From QHXW01 sp035297145 (GTDB lineage Bacteria; Acidobacteriota; Terriglobia; Bryobacterales; Bryobacteraceae): a DNA stretch of 64,000 nucleotides. The translations under genes and the position numbers were made by a program. The first letter of the stretch is position 1; the number at the start of each line of letters is the position of its first letter. Location of the stretch: positions 62,001 to 126,000 of the forward strand of contig DATGZN010000026.1 in NCBI GenBank assembly GCA_035297145.1, in the 5' to 3' direction. Shown here piece by piece: positions 34,162 through 42,817 of this stretch. The notes beneath the pieces were generated by a model. It was not told the origin of the DNA. It searched no databases and worked only from the letters and a program-made list of their open reading frames with translations.

Positions 34162-35478
34162 ATGACCGAGACCTGGAAACAGTGGGAAGGCCAAGTCGTA
34201 AATGAGGAATTCCACCTGCGCCAGTACCTGGGTGGCGGCGAAAACAGCGCTGTGTTCCTTACGGAGCATGGTGAGCCGGAACCTCAAAAAGCCGCGATCA
34301 AACTGCTGGAGACGCCTCCAGAAGAAACGGAGTTTCAACTCTTCCAGTGGGAGCTGGCCGCGAAACTGTCTCATCCTCACTTGATTCGGCTCTTCCAGAT
34401 GGGCCACTGCCAACTGGGCGATATGAGGCTGCTTTACGTGGTGATGGAGTATGCCGAAGAGAACCTGGCACAAATTGTTCCACTCCGGCCGCTTACGCCA
34501 GCGGAAACACGTGACATTCTGGAGCCCATTCTAGACGCCCTTGCCTACGTTCACGGCCAAGGTTCCGTGCACGGTCACATCAAACCAGCCAACATCATGG
34601 GCGTCGAGGATCAGCTGAAGATTTCGAGCGATGGGATCTTCCGGATGGGCCAATCGAGGGTCGGTCGAGGAAAGCCCGGCGTCTACGACGCGCCCGAAAT
34701 GGCTGGGGGATCGATCTCGGCGGCTGCGGATATGTGGTCGCTTGGCATGACGCTTGTGGAAGTGTTGACGCAGCATCTCCCTGTTTGGGACAAGTCGGAA
34801 GGACGGGAGCCGGTGCTGCCGGAGACACTGCCGGCCCCCTTTTTTGAATTAGCGCATCACTGTGTGCGGCGGGATCTTCAACGCCGATGGACAGTTGCGG
34901 ACATTGCCGCGCACATGCGGCGGACCTCGTCAGCGCTCCAGGCTGGAACGGCGTCGAGTCCCCAACCGGCATTCATGAAATGGCGTTATGTGGTGCCCTT
35001 AGTCGCACTCGGCGTGTTACTCGCGGTCACGCTGGTGGTTCCCAGACTATTCAACGGTCGGCGAGACGTTGAGCGAGCCCCTTCAGCCGTAGTCGAACAG
35101 CCAGCCGTTCGGTCAGAAGCGGCGCGGAAGCCGGTGACGCCCGAAGCGACTGCACCTACACCGACCGTTGGTCTGGTGCCGGGCAAGGTCCTTCATCAAG
35201 TCCTGCCAGACGTTCCCCGGAAGGCAAGGGACACCATTCGAGGCAAGGTGAGGGTGGGCGTAAGGGTCCGCGTTGATTCGTCCGGCAACGTGGCGGGAGC
35301 CAAGCTTGATTCTCCGGGACCGAGCAGATACTTTACCCAGCTCGCGCTAAAAGCAGCGCGGCGGTGGAAATTCCGTCCGCCCAAAGTTGACGCGAGAAAT
35401 GTTCCAAGTGAATGGATTCTGCGATTCCAGTTCGAGAAGGCTGGAACCACGGCTGTTTCGGTGCGTGAAGCTCCTTAG
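34162..35478 (+). CDS. Pseudokinase fused to a TonB C-terminal domain
   Basis: Protein of 438 residues. An N-terminal kinase fold (~1-250) keeps the ATP-site lysine (AAIKLLE) and helix-C glutamate, but the catalytic loop is HGHIKPANIM instead of HRDxKPxN, and the DFG position reads SDG. Both catalytic aspartates are therefore lost. One membrane helix follows (YVVPLVALGVLLAVTLVVP, ~275-293), then a Pro/Ala-rich linker, and then a C-terminal TonB_C-like domain (VRVRVDSSGNVAGAKLDSPG, ALKAARRWKFRPPKV). The topology puts the pseudokinase in the cytoplasm and the TonB part in the periplasm. The role is probably signalling or energy-transducer-like contact with outer-membrane receptors. Confidence 0.85.
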   Translation: MTETWKQWEGQVVNEEFHLRQYLGGGENSAVFLTEHGEPEPQKAAIKLLETPPEETEFQLFQWELAAKLSHPHLIRLFQMGHCQLGDMRLLYVVMEYAEENLAQIVPLRPLTPAETRDILEPILDALAYVHGQGSVHGHIKPANIMGVEDQLKISSDGIFRMGQSRVGRGKPGVYDAPEMAGGSISAAADMWSLGMTLVEVLTQHLPVWDKSEGREPVLPETLPAPFFELAHHCVRRDLQRRWTVADIAAHMRRTSSALQAGTASSPQPAFMKWRYVVPLVALGVLLAVTLVVPRLFNGRRDVERAPSAVVEQPAVRSEAARKPVTPEATAPTPTVGLVPGKVLHQVLPDVPRKARDTIRGKVRVGVRVRVDSSGNVAGAKLDSPGPSRYFTQLALKAARRWKFRPPKVDARNVPSEWILRFQFEKAGTTAVSVREAP

Positions 35479-35664
35479 CGATGCGGCGATGCACCAAAGC
35501 GGCAACCGGCGATAACGGCCCGACGCTGATTTGGCATATCCCGAGGGAGTATGGACGCCGTCTTCCTTTTGGTCCACGATGAAAACGTTTCTCCTTAGGG
35601 ACGGCATCCCCGCGGTCGGACGATCCTATTACCAATTCGCCCACGAGCCGGAAGCGCGCCGGGA

Positions 35665-38439
35665 TCAACCGACCCGATCCGCAGCCTGCAAGACGCTTTC
35701 ATCATCTTCGTCTTCCGCATCATCGTCGTCGCAGCACTCTCTGCGGCGCTCTTTGCAACAGCCACAGCGGTGTTCCTCACAACTCTCCTTACGAGGCTCC
35801 TTGCAGCATTCGTCGCAGCAGTCCCAGATCGTATATGCAACTACTTCCAACGTGCGGACCGGATCGTGCGGGTCATCGCTCTTGATGATCAGCTCACTTG
35901 GTTTTGGCACCCGCTCATTGGCAAAGTACTGAATCACCAAGCTGAGGCAGGAGCCCGGCCGGATGGTCGCGGGAAAAGGATTGTTGATCAATCGCAGATG
36001 CCGCCGTTTGTGTTTGAGTCCCACATGACTTACATGCAAAGCACAGTCTCCGGTGTTGCACAGCGTGATCGTCCGCTGCTCCCGGTGGCAGCATTTGACT
36101 CCACCGAAGATGGCCGATCCCGTGATGGTGAGCTTGCCGGCAGGAGCATCGCCTGAAACGGTGATGGTGCGCGGTCCGGCCGGGTCGTCGCTGTCCACAG
36201 TGAGCGTTGCCGTTTTTGGACCCAGGCTGACCGGCTGGAACCGGATTGGCGCCGGCAGAAAGTTCCCAGCCGCGATGCTCACCGGGTAACTCAAAACCTG
36301 CGGTGCAAGGAACTCCGGCGAGGACGAACTGATTTTGGTAATCGAGAGCGTACACTTGCCGCTGTTGCTCAGAATCAGCGGCTCATCCACGAACGAGCCG
36401 ACGCACGCCTTGCCAAAGCTGCCCGTGTTCGCGATCAGCAGGCTCAGCCGCGGCGTCCTCGCGTCGCCCGATACCGTAATTTTGTGCGGGCTGGCAGGGT
36501 CGTTGCTGATCACGCTGATCGTGGCAGTCTTGTTACCTGGCCCGGTGGGCTGAAAGCGAATAACCACGTCAATGGATTCGCCCGGGTTCACCACCAGCGG
36601 GTACGCGATCACGCTCGGCGCCAGGAAATCAGGCGATGAAGAAGTGATGTTGGAGATCTTCAGCGTCCCAAAAGCCCCGGTGTTATTGATGGTCAGCAAT
36701 TCATCAACGAACGAGCCCGGGCACGTGTTACCGAAATTGCCCCCGCCCACAATGGCGGTTGCCACGTGCGGAAACAGAACTCCGAGCGCGTGGAACACAT
36801 TGATCCGCCCGTACCCCGGCTCCTGGTTCCATGTGCCGTTGGGGTGCAACGGGTCGTTGACGTAGGCATACCCTCCGGTCTTGTCCGCCGTCTGTTCGAT
36901 GATGTTCCGCACCTGCGTGTTGGTCAGCCCGGGGTTGACGGATAACAGTAGCGCCGCCAGTCCCGCCACATGCGGCGTTGCGGCGGAGGTGCCGTTCATT
37001 AGCGCGAAATACTTGCCATCAGCAGTTCCTGAGCTCGCGTAATTCACGCACGCCCAGTTAATGGGGCCGCCGTTATTGTTGTTGAAGCTTGCACCGCCAT
37101 TCGTGTTGTTGGCAGCCCAGCACAGTACTCCCGGCGCGATCACGCTCTGCTGCGAACCGAAGTTGCTGCCCCAGCATTCGCCGTCCGGACTGGCTGGCGA
37201 CTTGCGCTTGTCGATTTTGTCCGACGCGCCAATCGCCATGATGTGGGGATTAAGCGCCGGCCAGATAATGGCGCCATTAAAATTCCCAGACGCAGCTACC
37301 AGCACCATGTTGGCGGCGTCTGCTGCCGCGAATGCAGCATCGGCGCTGGATGTCGTGCCGGTCCAAAACCAGCTCATGCTGACGACGTTCGCGCCATTCG
37401 TCCTCGCCCAGTCAATAGCCGAGACAATGTCCGCCTCGGAGTTGATGAAGCCGAACTGTAGCAGCTTGATCGGCATCACCCGGCAGTTCCAGCTCACGCC
37501 CGCCGCGCCCAGGCCGTTACTCGTCGCCGCCGCGGCCAGGCTCGCGCAACACGTCCCGTGGCCGAAATCGTCGTTCGGTGTATTCGTCCCCGCCACCACG
37601 TCCCGCCGGTTCGCCACCGGCACATATTTCGAAACGAGATCTTCGTGGTTCAGATCGCAGCCCGTGTCTACGATGGCAATCACCACGTTGGCGCTGCCAT
37701 GCGAAAGGTCCCAGCCCTGCGGTGCTCCGATCTGCGTCATGTCCCATTCCTGCGAGAACAGCGGATCGTTCGGCGTGGTTGTTGTGATCGATGGGATCAA
37801 CGGCAGCCAATCCGGGTGGACCTCGTTCACCTCGCGCAGTCTCGATAACCGCTCTGCGCACTCGAGTGCATTCTCCCGCTTCGGGTCTGCCACCGTTAGC
37901 CGCACAAGCACCACATCATTGGGTTGCTCGATTTCTGCGGTAACGGTGACGCCACTTTCTTCCGCCTCGTAAGCGGATTCAGCCATCCTTCGTGTATCCA
38001 CGCCCCGCCGAACCCTCGCCAACAATCGGTCGCTGAAGCTGAGAGCCGTCTTGAACTGCAGGTCGGGGCGATGATAAACGGGGCTCGCCAGGCGGATCCG
38101 GTCGTCCGCCTCCAGCCTTCCAATCACCGTCTCTACAGATTCTCCGGCCGGGATTCGAGCCCAGCGCCGGTCCGGGAAGTTGGCATTGAAGCTCGCCGGG
38201 TGCGGCTCGGTCACGTGCGACTGCGATTCCAGTCCGTGGCGCCGCATCAGTTCCCGGAGTTCCTCCTCCGCGAGGACGCCGGCCGTCTCGAAATAGACTT
38301 CATCGTGCGTCAAAGCCAGAACTATGCCGCCTCCCGAGATCCGCTTGGGAAGGGGCGCCCTTTGTCTGTTGTGTTGTTTCTTTTCCGGCACTTGTGTCCT
38401 CCGACTGCGTCGAAACCTCGACTCCTGCTTCGATGCCAT
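35665..38439 (-). CDS. Subtilisin-like (S8) serine protease with C-terminal repeat and Cys-rich tail
   Basis: Protein of 924 residues. A prodomain-like region (~1-215) is followed by the peptidase with triad Asp (VIAIVDTGCDLNHEDL), His (DDFGHGTCCASLAAA) and Ser (MNGTSAATPHVAGLAAL). Next come three immunoglobulin-like ASPD/choice-of-anchor type repeats, each with FGN/KxCxGSFVDE-like starts and a SNDPASPHKITVSGDA-like end. The tail is dense in Cys and acidic residues (WDCCDECCKEPRKESCEEH, then CGCCKERRRECCDDDDAED). No Sec signal is obvious; the N-terminus is highly basic. Targets are unknown. Confidence 0.87.
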   Translation of the reverse strand: MASKQESRFRRSRRTQVPEKKQHNRQRAPLPKRISGGGIVLALTHDEVYFETAGVLAEEELRELMRRHGLESQSHVTEPHPASFNANFPDRRWARIPAGESVETVIGRLEADDRIRLASPVYHRPDLQFKTALSFSDRLLARVRRGVDTRRMAESAYEAEESGVTVTAEIEQPNDVVLVRLTVADPKRENALECAERLSRLREVNEVHPDWLPLIPSITTTTPNDPLFSQEWDMTQIGAPQGWDLSHGSANVVIAIVDTGCDLNHEDLVSKYVPVANRRDVVAGTNTPNDDFGHGTCCASLAAAATSNGLGAAGVSWNCRVMPIKLLQFGFINSEADIVSAIDWARTNGANVVSMSWFWTGTTSSADAAFAAADAANMVLVAASGNFNGAIIWPALNPHIMAIGASDKIDKRKSPASPDGECWGSNFGSQQSVIAPGVLCWAANNTNGGASFNNNNGGPINWACVNYASSGTADGKYFALMNGTSAATPHVAGLAALLLSVNPGLTNTQVRNIIEQTADKTGGYAYVNDPLHPNGTWNQEPGYGRINVFHALGVLFPHVATAIVGGGNFGNTCPGSFVDELLTINNTGAFGTLKISNITSSSPDFLAPSVIAYPLVVNPGESIDVVIRFQPTGPGNKTATISVISNDPASPHKITVSGDARTPRLSLLIANTGSFGKACVGSFVDEPLILSNSGKCTLSITKISSSSPEFLAPQVLSYPVSIAAGNFLPAPIRFQPVSLGPKTATLTVDSDDPAGPRTITVSGDAPAGKLTITGSAIFGGVKCCHREQRTITLCNTGDCALHVSHVGLKHKRRHLRLINNPFPATIRPGSCLSLVIQYFANERVPKPSELIIKSDDPHDPVRTLEVVAYTIWDCCDECCKEPRKESCEEHRCGCCKERRRECCDDDDAEDEDDESVLQAADRVG

Positions 38440-38594
38440 GCATACGATGGTGAACGCGGATCGATTATCGTTTCAGACAACAATTTGTATGTTAGCGGTG
38501 AAGCGGCTCCTAAACCGGGTGCCCGCGTCAAAACCGAGATGCGGTGGTTCTGAGTAACCGCCTTTATTGAGGTATCTTCAGAAGACTCAAGACG

Positions 38595-40397
38595 ATGATG
38601 CCAGAAATCCAGAGTCGATGCCTCGAGCGGATCCCGACTCCAGCCATATTGGCCCTGATGTTTCTTCTATCTTGGCCGACGTTCTTGGGTGCGGATGGCA
38701 AACGGGTTTTCAGCGAGAGGTGCGCGAGTTGTCATGGCAGCGACGCGCGGGGCAGTGGCAAGGCGCCTGGCCTGGCTGGGAATCCGCGGCTGGCCAGCCA
38801 GTCGGTGGAGCAGTTGGCCGATGTCGTCAAACACGGTTTTCCGGACTCGGGTATGCCGGCCTTCGATCTTCCGGTCGACGAACTGAATTCCATTGCCACT
38901 TACGTGCATGCTCTGAACGCCGGTGTGAAACCCGAAATGGCTCACGAAGCCCAACGAGTGATGTGGAACCAGCCACAGTTGGGCGATTGGCTCACTTACA
39001 ACGGAAAACTCGATGCGAACCGCTACAGCGAACTGAAGCAGATCAACAGGGCGAACGTCCCTCGCTTGCATTTGAAGTGGATCTTCTCGATCCCTCATTT
39101 CGGCCTGGAGGTCACACCGCTCGAAGCCGACGGAGTCATGTACGTGACTGGGCCGAACCAGGTGTTTGCGATCGACGCTTTGACCGGAGGTCAGATCTGG
39201 AAATACTCGCGACCGCAAACGGCCGGTTTGGTCGGCGACGCCGCACTTGGAACCAATCGTGGCGCAGCCATCCGGGACGACAAGGTGTTCTTCGTAACTG
39301 ACAACGCGCACCTCCTGGCGCTGGATCGTGCCACTGGCCGCCTGGTGTGGGAAGTGGTCATGCCAGACGAGCCTCAGAGTTATGGCGGCACTCTGGCTCC
39401 GCTGGTCGTAAAGGATATGGTGCTCGCAGGCGTATCAGGCGCAGATGAGGGGATTCGAGGCTTCATCGCGTGCTACAAGACAGATTCCGGCAAACTATTG
39501 TGGCGGCGGTGGACGATTCCTCGAAAGGGTGAACCGGGTTCGGAAACCTGGAAAGGTAGCGAGCCGTTGGTCGGAGGCGGATCAACGTGGCTCACGGGCT
39601 CCTATGATGCGGAAACGGATATGCTGTACTGGCCAACTGGGAATCCATTCCCTGATTCTGAGGATGCGGACCGGGGCGGTGACAACCTGTACACAAACTG
39701 CGTTCTTGCGCTAATTCCGAATACCGGGGAACTGAAGTGGCATTTTCAGTTCACTCCGCATGATTTGAGAGACCGCGATGCCACCGAGCCGCCGGTTCTA
39801 GTGGATACGGTTTATCACGGCAAGCCGCGCAAGTTGCTGCTGCACGCCGACCGAAACGGTTTCTTCTACGTACTGGATCGAACGAATGGGGAGCTGTTAT
39901 TGGCCGAACCATTCTTGCGCCGCGTGGATTGGGCTGCCAGGATTGGCGCCGATGGCCGTCCTCAGGTAACGGATACCAAAGGATGCCCGGATGATGCTGC
40001 GAATTGGAGTTCTACCGCTTACAGTCCCGGCACTGGGCTCTACTACTTCCTGGCGTTGGAGGAGTGCGTTGGCAGCCCACTGGGTTATCCGGATCAAACG
40101 GGCCAGCGTTTTCTGCGGGCAGTGAACATCGAGACTGGCAAAGTAGTCTGGGAAGTGCCGCAGCCGGGACCGGCCAAGGCAAAGACTTGGTCGGGAGTAC
40201 TTGCCACGGCCGGCGGTTTGGTATTCTTCGGGCAGCCCAACGGCGGCTTCGCAGCGGTAGACGAGCGCGATGGGAAGACTTTGTGGCAGTTTCCAACCAA
40301 CGTGCGCATGAAAGCTTCTCCGATGACGTTCACGGTGGGTGGGAAGCAGTATGTGGCGGTTGCGGCCGGCCCGAACATTTTGTGCTTTGGGCTGTGA
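38595..40397 (+). CDS. Cytochrome c / PQQ-type quinoprotein dehydrogenase
   Basis: Periplasmic oxidoreductase of 600 residues. A signal anchor (LALMFLLSWPTFLGA) is followed by a c-type heme site CASCHG (Cys43, Cys46, His47) with a distal Met in PDSGMPAF. An eight-bladed PQQ propeller begins near residue 110, with TGNPFPDSEDADRGGDNLYT, HFQFTPHDLRDRDATEP and LLLHADRNGFFYVLDRTNG as family motifs. The order heme-then-propeller is the reverse of most quinohemoprotein alcohol dehydrogenases. Substrate unknown. It stands alone between convergently and divergently oriented genes. Confidence 0.88.
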   Translation: MMPEIQSRCLERIPTPAILALMFLLSWPTFLGADGKRVFSERCASCHGSDARGSGKAPGLAGNPRLASQSVEQLADVVKHGFPDSGMPAFDLPVDELNSIATYVHALNAGVKPEMAHEAQRVMWNQPQLGDWLTYNGKLDANRYSELKQINRANVPRLHLKWIFSIPHFGLEVTPLEADGVMYVTGPNQVFAIDALTGGQIWKYSRPQTAGLVGDAALGTNRGAAIRDDKVFFVTDNAHLLALDRATGRLVWEVVMPDEPQSYGGTLAPLVVKDMVLAGVSGADEGIRGFIACYKTDSGKLLWRRWTIPRKGEPGSETWKGSEPLVGGGSTWLTGSYDAETDMLYWPTGNPFPDSEDADRGGDNLYTNCVLALIPNTGELKWHFQFTPHDLRDRDATEPPVLVDTVYHGKPRKLLLHADRNGFFYVLDRTNGELLLAEPFLRRVDWAARIGADGRPQVTDTKGCPDDAANWSSTAYSPGTGLYYFLALEECVGSPLGYPDQTGQRFLRAVNIETGKVVWEVPQPGPAKAKTWSGVLATAGGLVFFGQPNGGFAAVDERDGKTLWQFPTNVRMKASPMTFTVGGKQYVAVAAGPNILCFGL

Positions 40398-40483
40398 CGG
40401 CAGCAGCATCGTGGACGCGACACTTCGACTCAGGTGTGGCTCGCCGTGACCGACGTTTTCTCGCCAAACGCTAGACTTGGGTT

Positions 40484-41536
40484 ATGAAGCACTGGACTTG
40501 GCTGTTGGTTGCAATGAGCAGTCTGGCCGTGGCGCAGAATGCCGCCACTTGGAAGTTCGCGATCTCCGGCGATTCGCGGAATTGCGGCGACATCGTGATG
40601 CCTGCCATCGCCCGGGCTGTGCGCCAGAGTGGCGCGGAGTTCTATTGGCATTTGGGGGATTTCCGGGCGATTTACACATTTGATGAAGACATGGTTCCTC
40701 CGGCCCAACTCGGCTTGCCTACCAAGCCCATGGCCATCAGCCAGTATGAGAGCGCCGCGTGGCCAGACTTCCTCGCCCATCAAATCGCCCCTTTCCGCGA
40801 TCTCCCTGTCTTCCTGAGTCCCGGCAACCACGAAACCATTCCGCCGGCAACCCGCGATGCGTATATCGCTCAGTTTGCGGACTGGCTCGATGTTCCGCTT
40901 TTGCGCGAGCAAAGGCTCAAGGACGACCCTCAGGATCACAAGTTGCGCGCGTACTATCACTGGGTCGAGGGCTACGTAGATTTCATTGCCCTCGATAATG
41001 CGTCCGCTGACCAGTTCGACGCTGCCCAGATGAAGTGGATTCACTCGGTGATCGACCGGGATGAGAAATCGGACCAGGTCCGCACTATCGTTGTGGGCAT
41101 GCATGAGGCCCTTCCGGGCAGTTTGGGCGATAGCCACAGCATGAGCGAATCTGCTCAGGGCGACAGGAGCGGTCGGGAGGTTTATGAAGCCCTACTGCAC
41201 GCCCAGAATTCGGCACGTAAACACGTCTATGTATTTGCCAGCCACTCGCACTTTTTCATGGAAGACGTGTTCCGTACCGATACCTGGAAGGGCAGGGTGC
41301 TGCCGGGCTGGATTGTGGGTACGGCTGGCGCGGTCCGCTATCGCCTGCCGCCGGGCGTCAAACCCGGCCCCAAAGCCTTCACCGACGTTTATGGTTTCAT
41401 GGTCGCGACGTTGGGCGGGGATGGGTCGATGTCGACATCTTTCCAGCAGCTCATGCTGGACGACCTGCTGCACGCCAATCCGGATGTGCCCGAGCCTCTG
41501 GTGCGCTGGTGCTTCGAGCACAACAAGCAGGAGTAG
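40484..41536 (+). CDS. Secreted calcineurin-like metallophosphoesterase
   Basis: Exported protein of 350 residues with a signal peptide (MKHWTWLLVAMSSLAVAQ). Metal-binding motifs are present in order: GDSR, HLGDFRA, SPGNHE, VVGMHEALPG and ASHSHFFMED. Phosphomonoester or diester hydrolysis is expected in the periplasm. Adjacent genes give no hint of substrate. Confidence 0.85.
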   Translation: MKHWTWLLVAMSSLAVAQNAATWKFAISGDSRNCGDIVMPAIARAVRQSGAEFYWHLGDFRAIYTFDEDMVPPAQLGLPTKPMAISQYESAAWPDFLAHQIAPFRDLPVFLSPGNHETIPPATRDAYIAQFADWLDVPLLREQRLKDDPQDHKLRAYYHWVEGYVDFIALDNASADQFDAAQMKWIHSVIDRDEKSDQVRTIVVGMHEALPGSLGDSHSMSESAQGDRSGREVYEALLHAQNSARKHVYVFASHSHFFMEDVFRTDTWKGRVLPGWIVGTAGAVRYRLPPGVKPGPKAFTDVYGFMVATLGGDGSMSTSFQQLMLDDLLHANPDVPEPLVRWCFEHNKQE

Positions 41537-41580
41537 CGCGTCCGGCCCCGTGGAGCAGGGCGATTCCTGGGGAACCAGCT

Positions 41581-41718
41581 TTGCGGCATGAATCCATCCA
41601 ATCCGTAGTGACGCTCGCAGCCGTCGTGACGCTGGGACTATCCGCATTGGCCGCGTCCTTGATTCCGGCGCTCCGAGCAAGCTTGATTTCGCCCCTGGAA
41701 GCGCTGCGGGTAGAGTAA
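41581..41718 (+). pseudogene. 3' remnant of a MacB/FtsX-type permease gene
   Basis: The frame ending at 41718 reads VVTLAAVVTLGLSALAASLI then PALRASLISPLEALRVE. This is the typical last transmembrane helix and C-terminus (arranged as PALRAxxxxPxEALR) of the acidobacterial FtsX-like permeases with duplicated domains. No upstream part is present; the preceding gene is a phosphoesterase in another frame. Confidence 0.82.
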
Positions 41719-41750
41719 CGCGACACTTTTCTGCGAAGCTAGAAAGAACA

Positions 41751-42779
41751 ATGAAAGCTCTCGTCAAAAAGCTTGCTGAGCCCGGCCTGTGGCTGGAGGA
41801 TGTCCCTGAACCGAAGATCGGGATCAACGATATCCTCATCCGCGTGAAGCGCGCATCGGTTTGCGGCACCGATGTGCACATCTACAACTGGGATGCGTGG
41901 GCGAAACAGACGATCCCAGTGCCCATGGTCATCGGGCACGAGTTTGTCGGAGAGATCGCCCAGGTGGGGTCGAACGTTTCGGATTTCTTCCCGGGACAGA
42001 TCGTCAGCGGCGAGGGCCACGTAGTCTGCGGTCACTGCCGGAACTGCCTGGCGGGCCGCCGCCATCTCTGCGCGCACACGAGTGGCGTGGGCGTGAACAG
42101 GCCGGGCGCGTTCGCTGAATACATCGCCGTGCCCATGAGCAACGTCTGGGTGCATTCGCCGCACGTGGATCTTGAAGTGGCCAGCATTTTCGATCCGTTC
42201 GGCAACGCTGTCCACACCGCGCTCTCGTTCCCCGTGCTGGGCGAAGACGTGCTGATCACCGGCGCCGGTCCCATCGGGCTCATGGCGGCAGCGGTCACGC
42301 GCCACGCGGGCGCGCGTTTCGTGGCGATCACCGACGTGAATCCCTACCGCCTGGAGCTTGCGGCCAAGCTGGGCGTCACTCGCGCGGTCGACGTTCGCAC
42401 AACGAAACTAACCGATGTGCAGCTGCAGCTCGGTATGAAAGAGGGATTCGATGTCGGCCTGGAAATGTCCGGCAATCCGGCCGCTCTGCGCGACATGATC
42501 GCCAACATGAGCCACGGCGGCAAGATCGCGATGCTCGGCATTCCTTCCGAGCCGATGTCGATCGACTGGCGCACCGTCATCTTCAGCATGCTCACCATCA
42601 AGGGCATCTACGGCCGGGAAATGTACGAAACCTGGTACAAGATGACCGTGATGCTGCAATCCGGCCTCGACATCAAACCCGTCATCACCCACCGCTTCCC
42701 CTACACTGAATACGAGGAGGCGTTCGAGGTAATGCGCCAAGGCAAATCCGGCAAAGTGATCCTCAATTGGGAAATGTAA
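41751..42779 (+). CDS. tdh: L-threonine 3-dehydrogenase
   Basis: NAD-dependent zinc alcohol dehydrogenase that oxidises L-threonine to 2-amino-3-ketobutyrate. It has 342 residues, like the E. coli enzyme (341). The catalytic zinc ligand is Cys in SVCGTDVHIYNWD, the structural zinc site is CGHCRNCLAGRRHLC and the NAD site is GAGPIGLMAA. The GREMYETWYKM segment is characteristic of Tdh. No kbl gene is next to it. Start ATG 41751 follows the permease remnant by 32 bp. Confidence 0.94.
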   Translation: MKALVKKLAEPGLWLEDVPEPKIGINDILIRVKRASVCGTDVHIYNWDAWAKQTIPVPMVIGHEFVGEIAQVGSNVSDFFPGQIVSGEGHVVCGHCRNCLAGRRHLCAHTSGVGVNRPGAFAEYIAVPMSNVWVHSPHVDLEVASIFDPFGNAVHTALSFPVLGEDVLITGAGPIGLMAAAVTRHAGARFVAITDVNPYRLELAAKLGVTRAVDVRTTKLTDVQLQLGMKEGFDVGLEMSGNPAALRDMIANMSHGGKIAMLGIPSEPMSIDWRTVIFSMLTIKGIYGREMYETWYKMTVMLQSGLDIKPVITHRFPYTEYEEAFEVMRQGKSGKVILNWEM

Positions 42780-42817
42780 GCGGCCTTCTTATACGCGTGA
42801 ATTCGCGGTCCCCGTTC

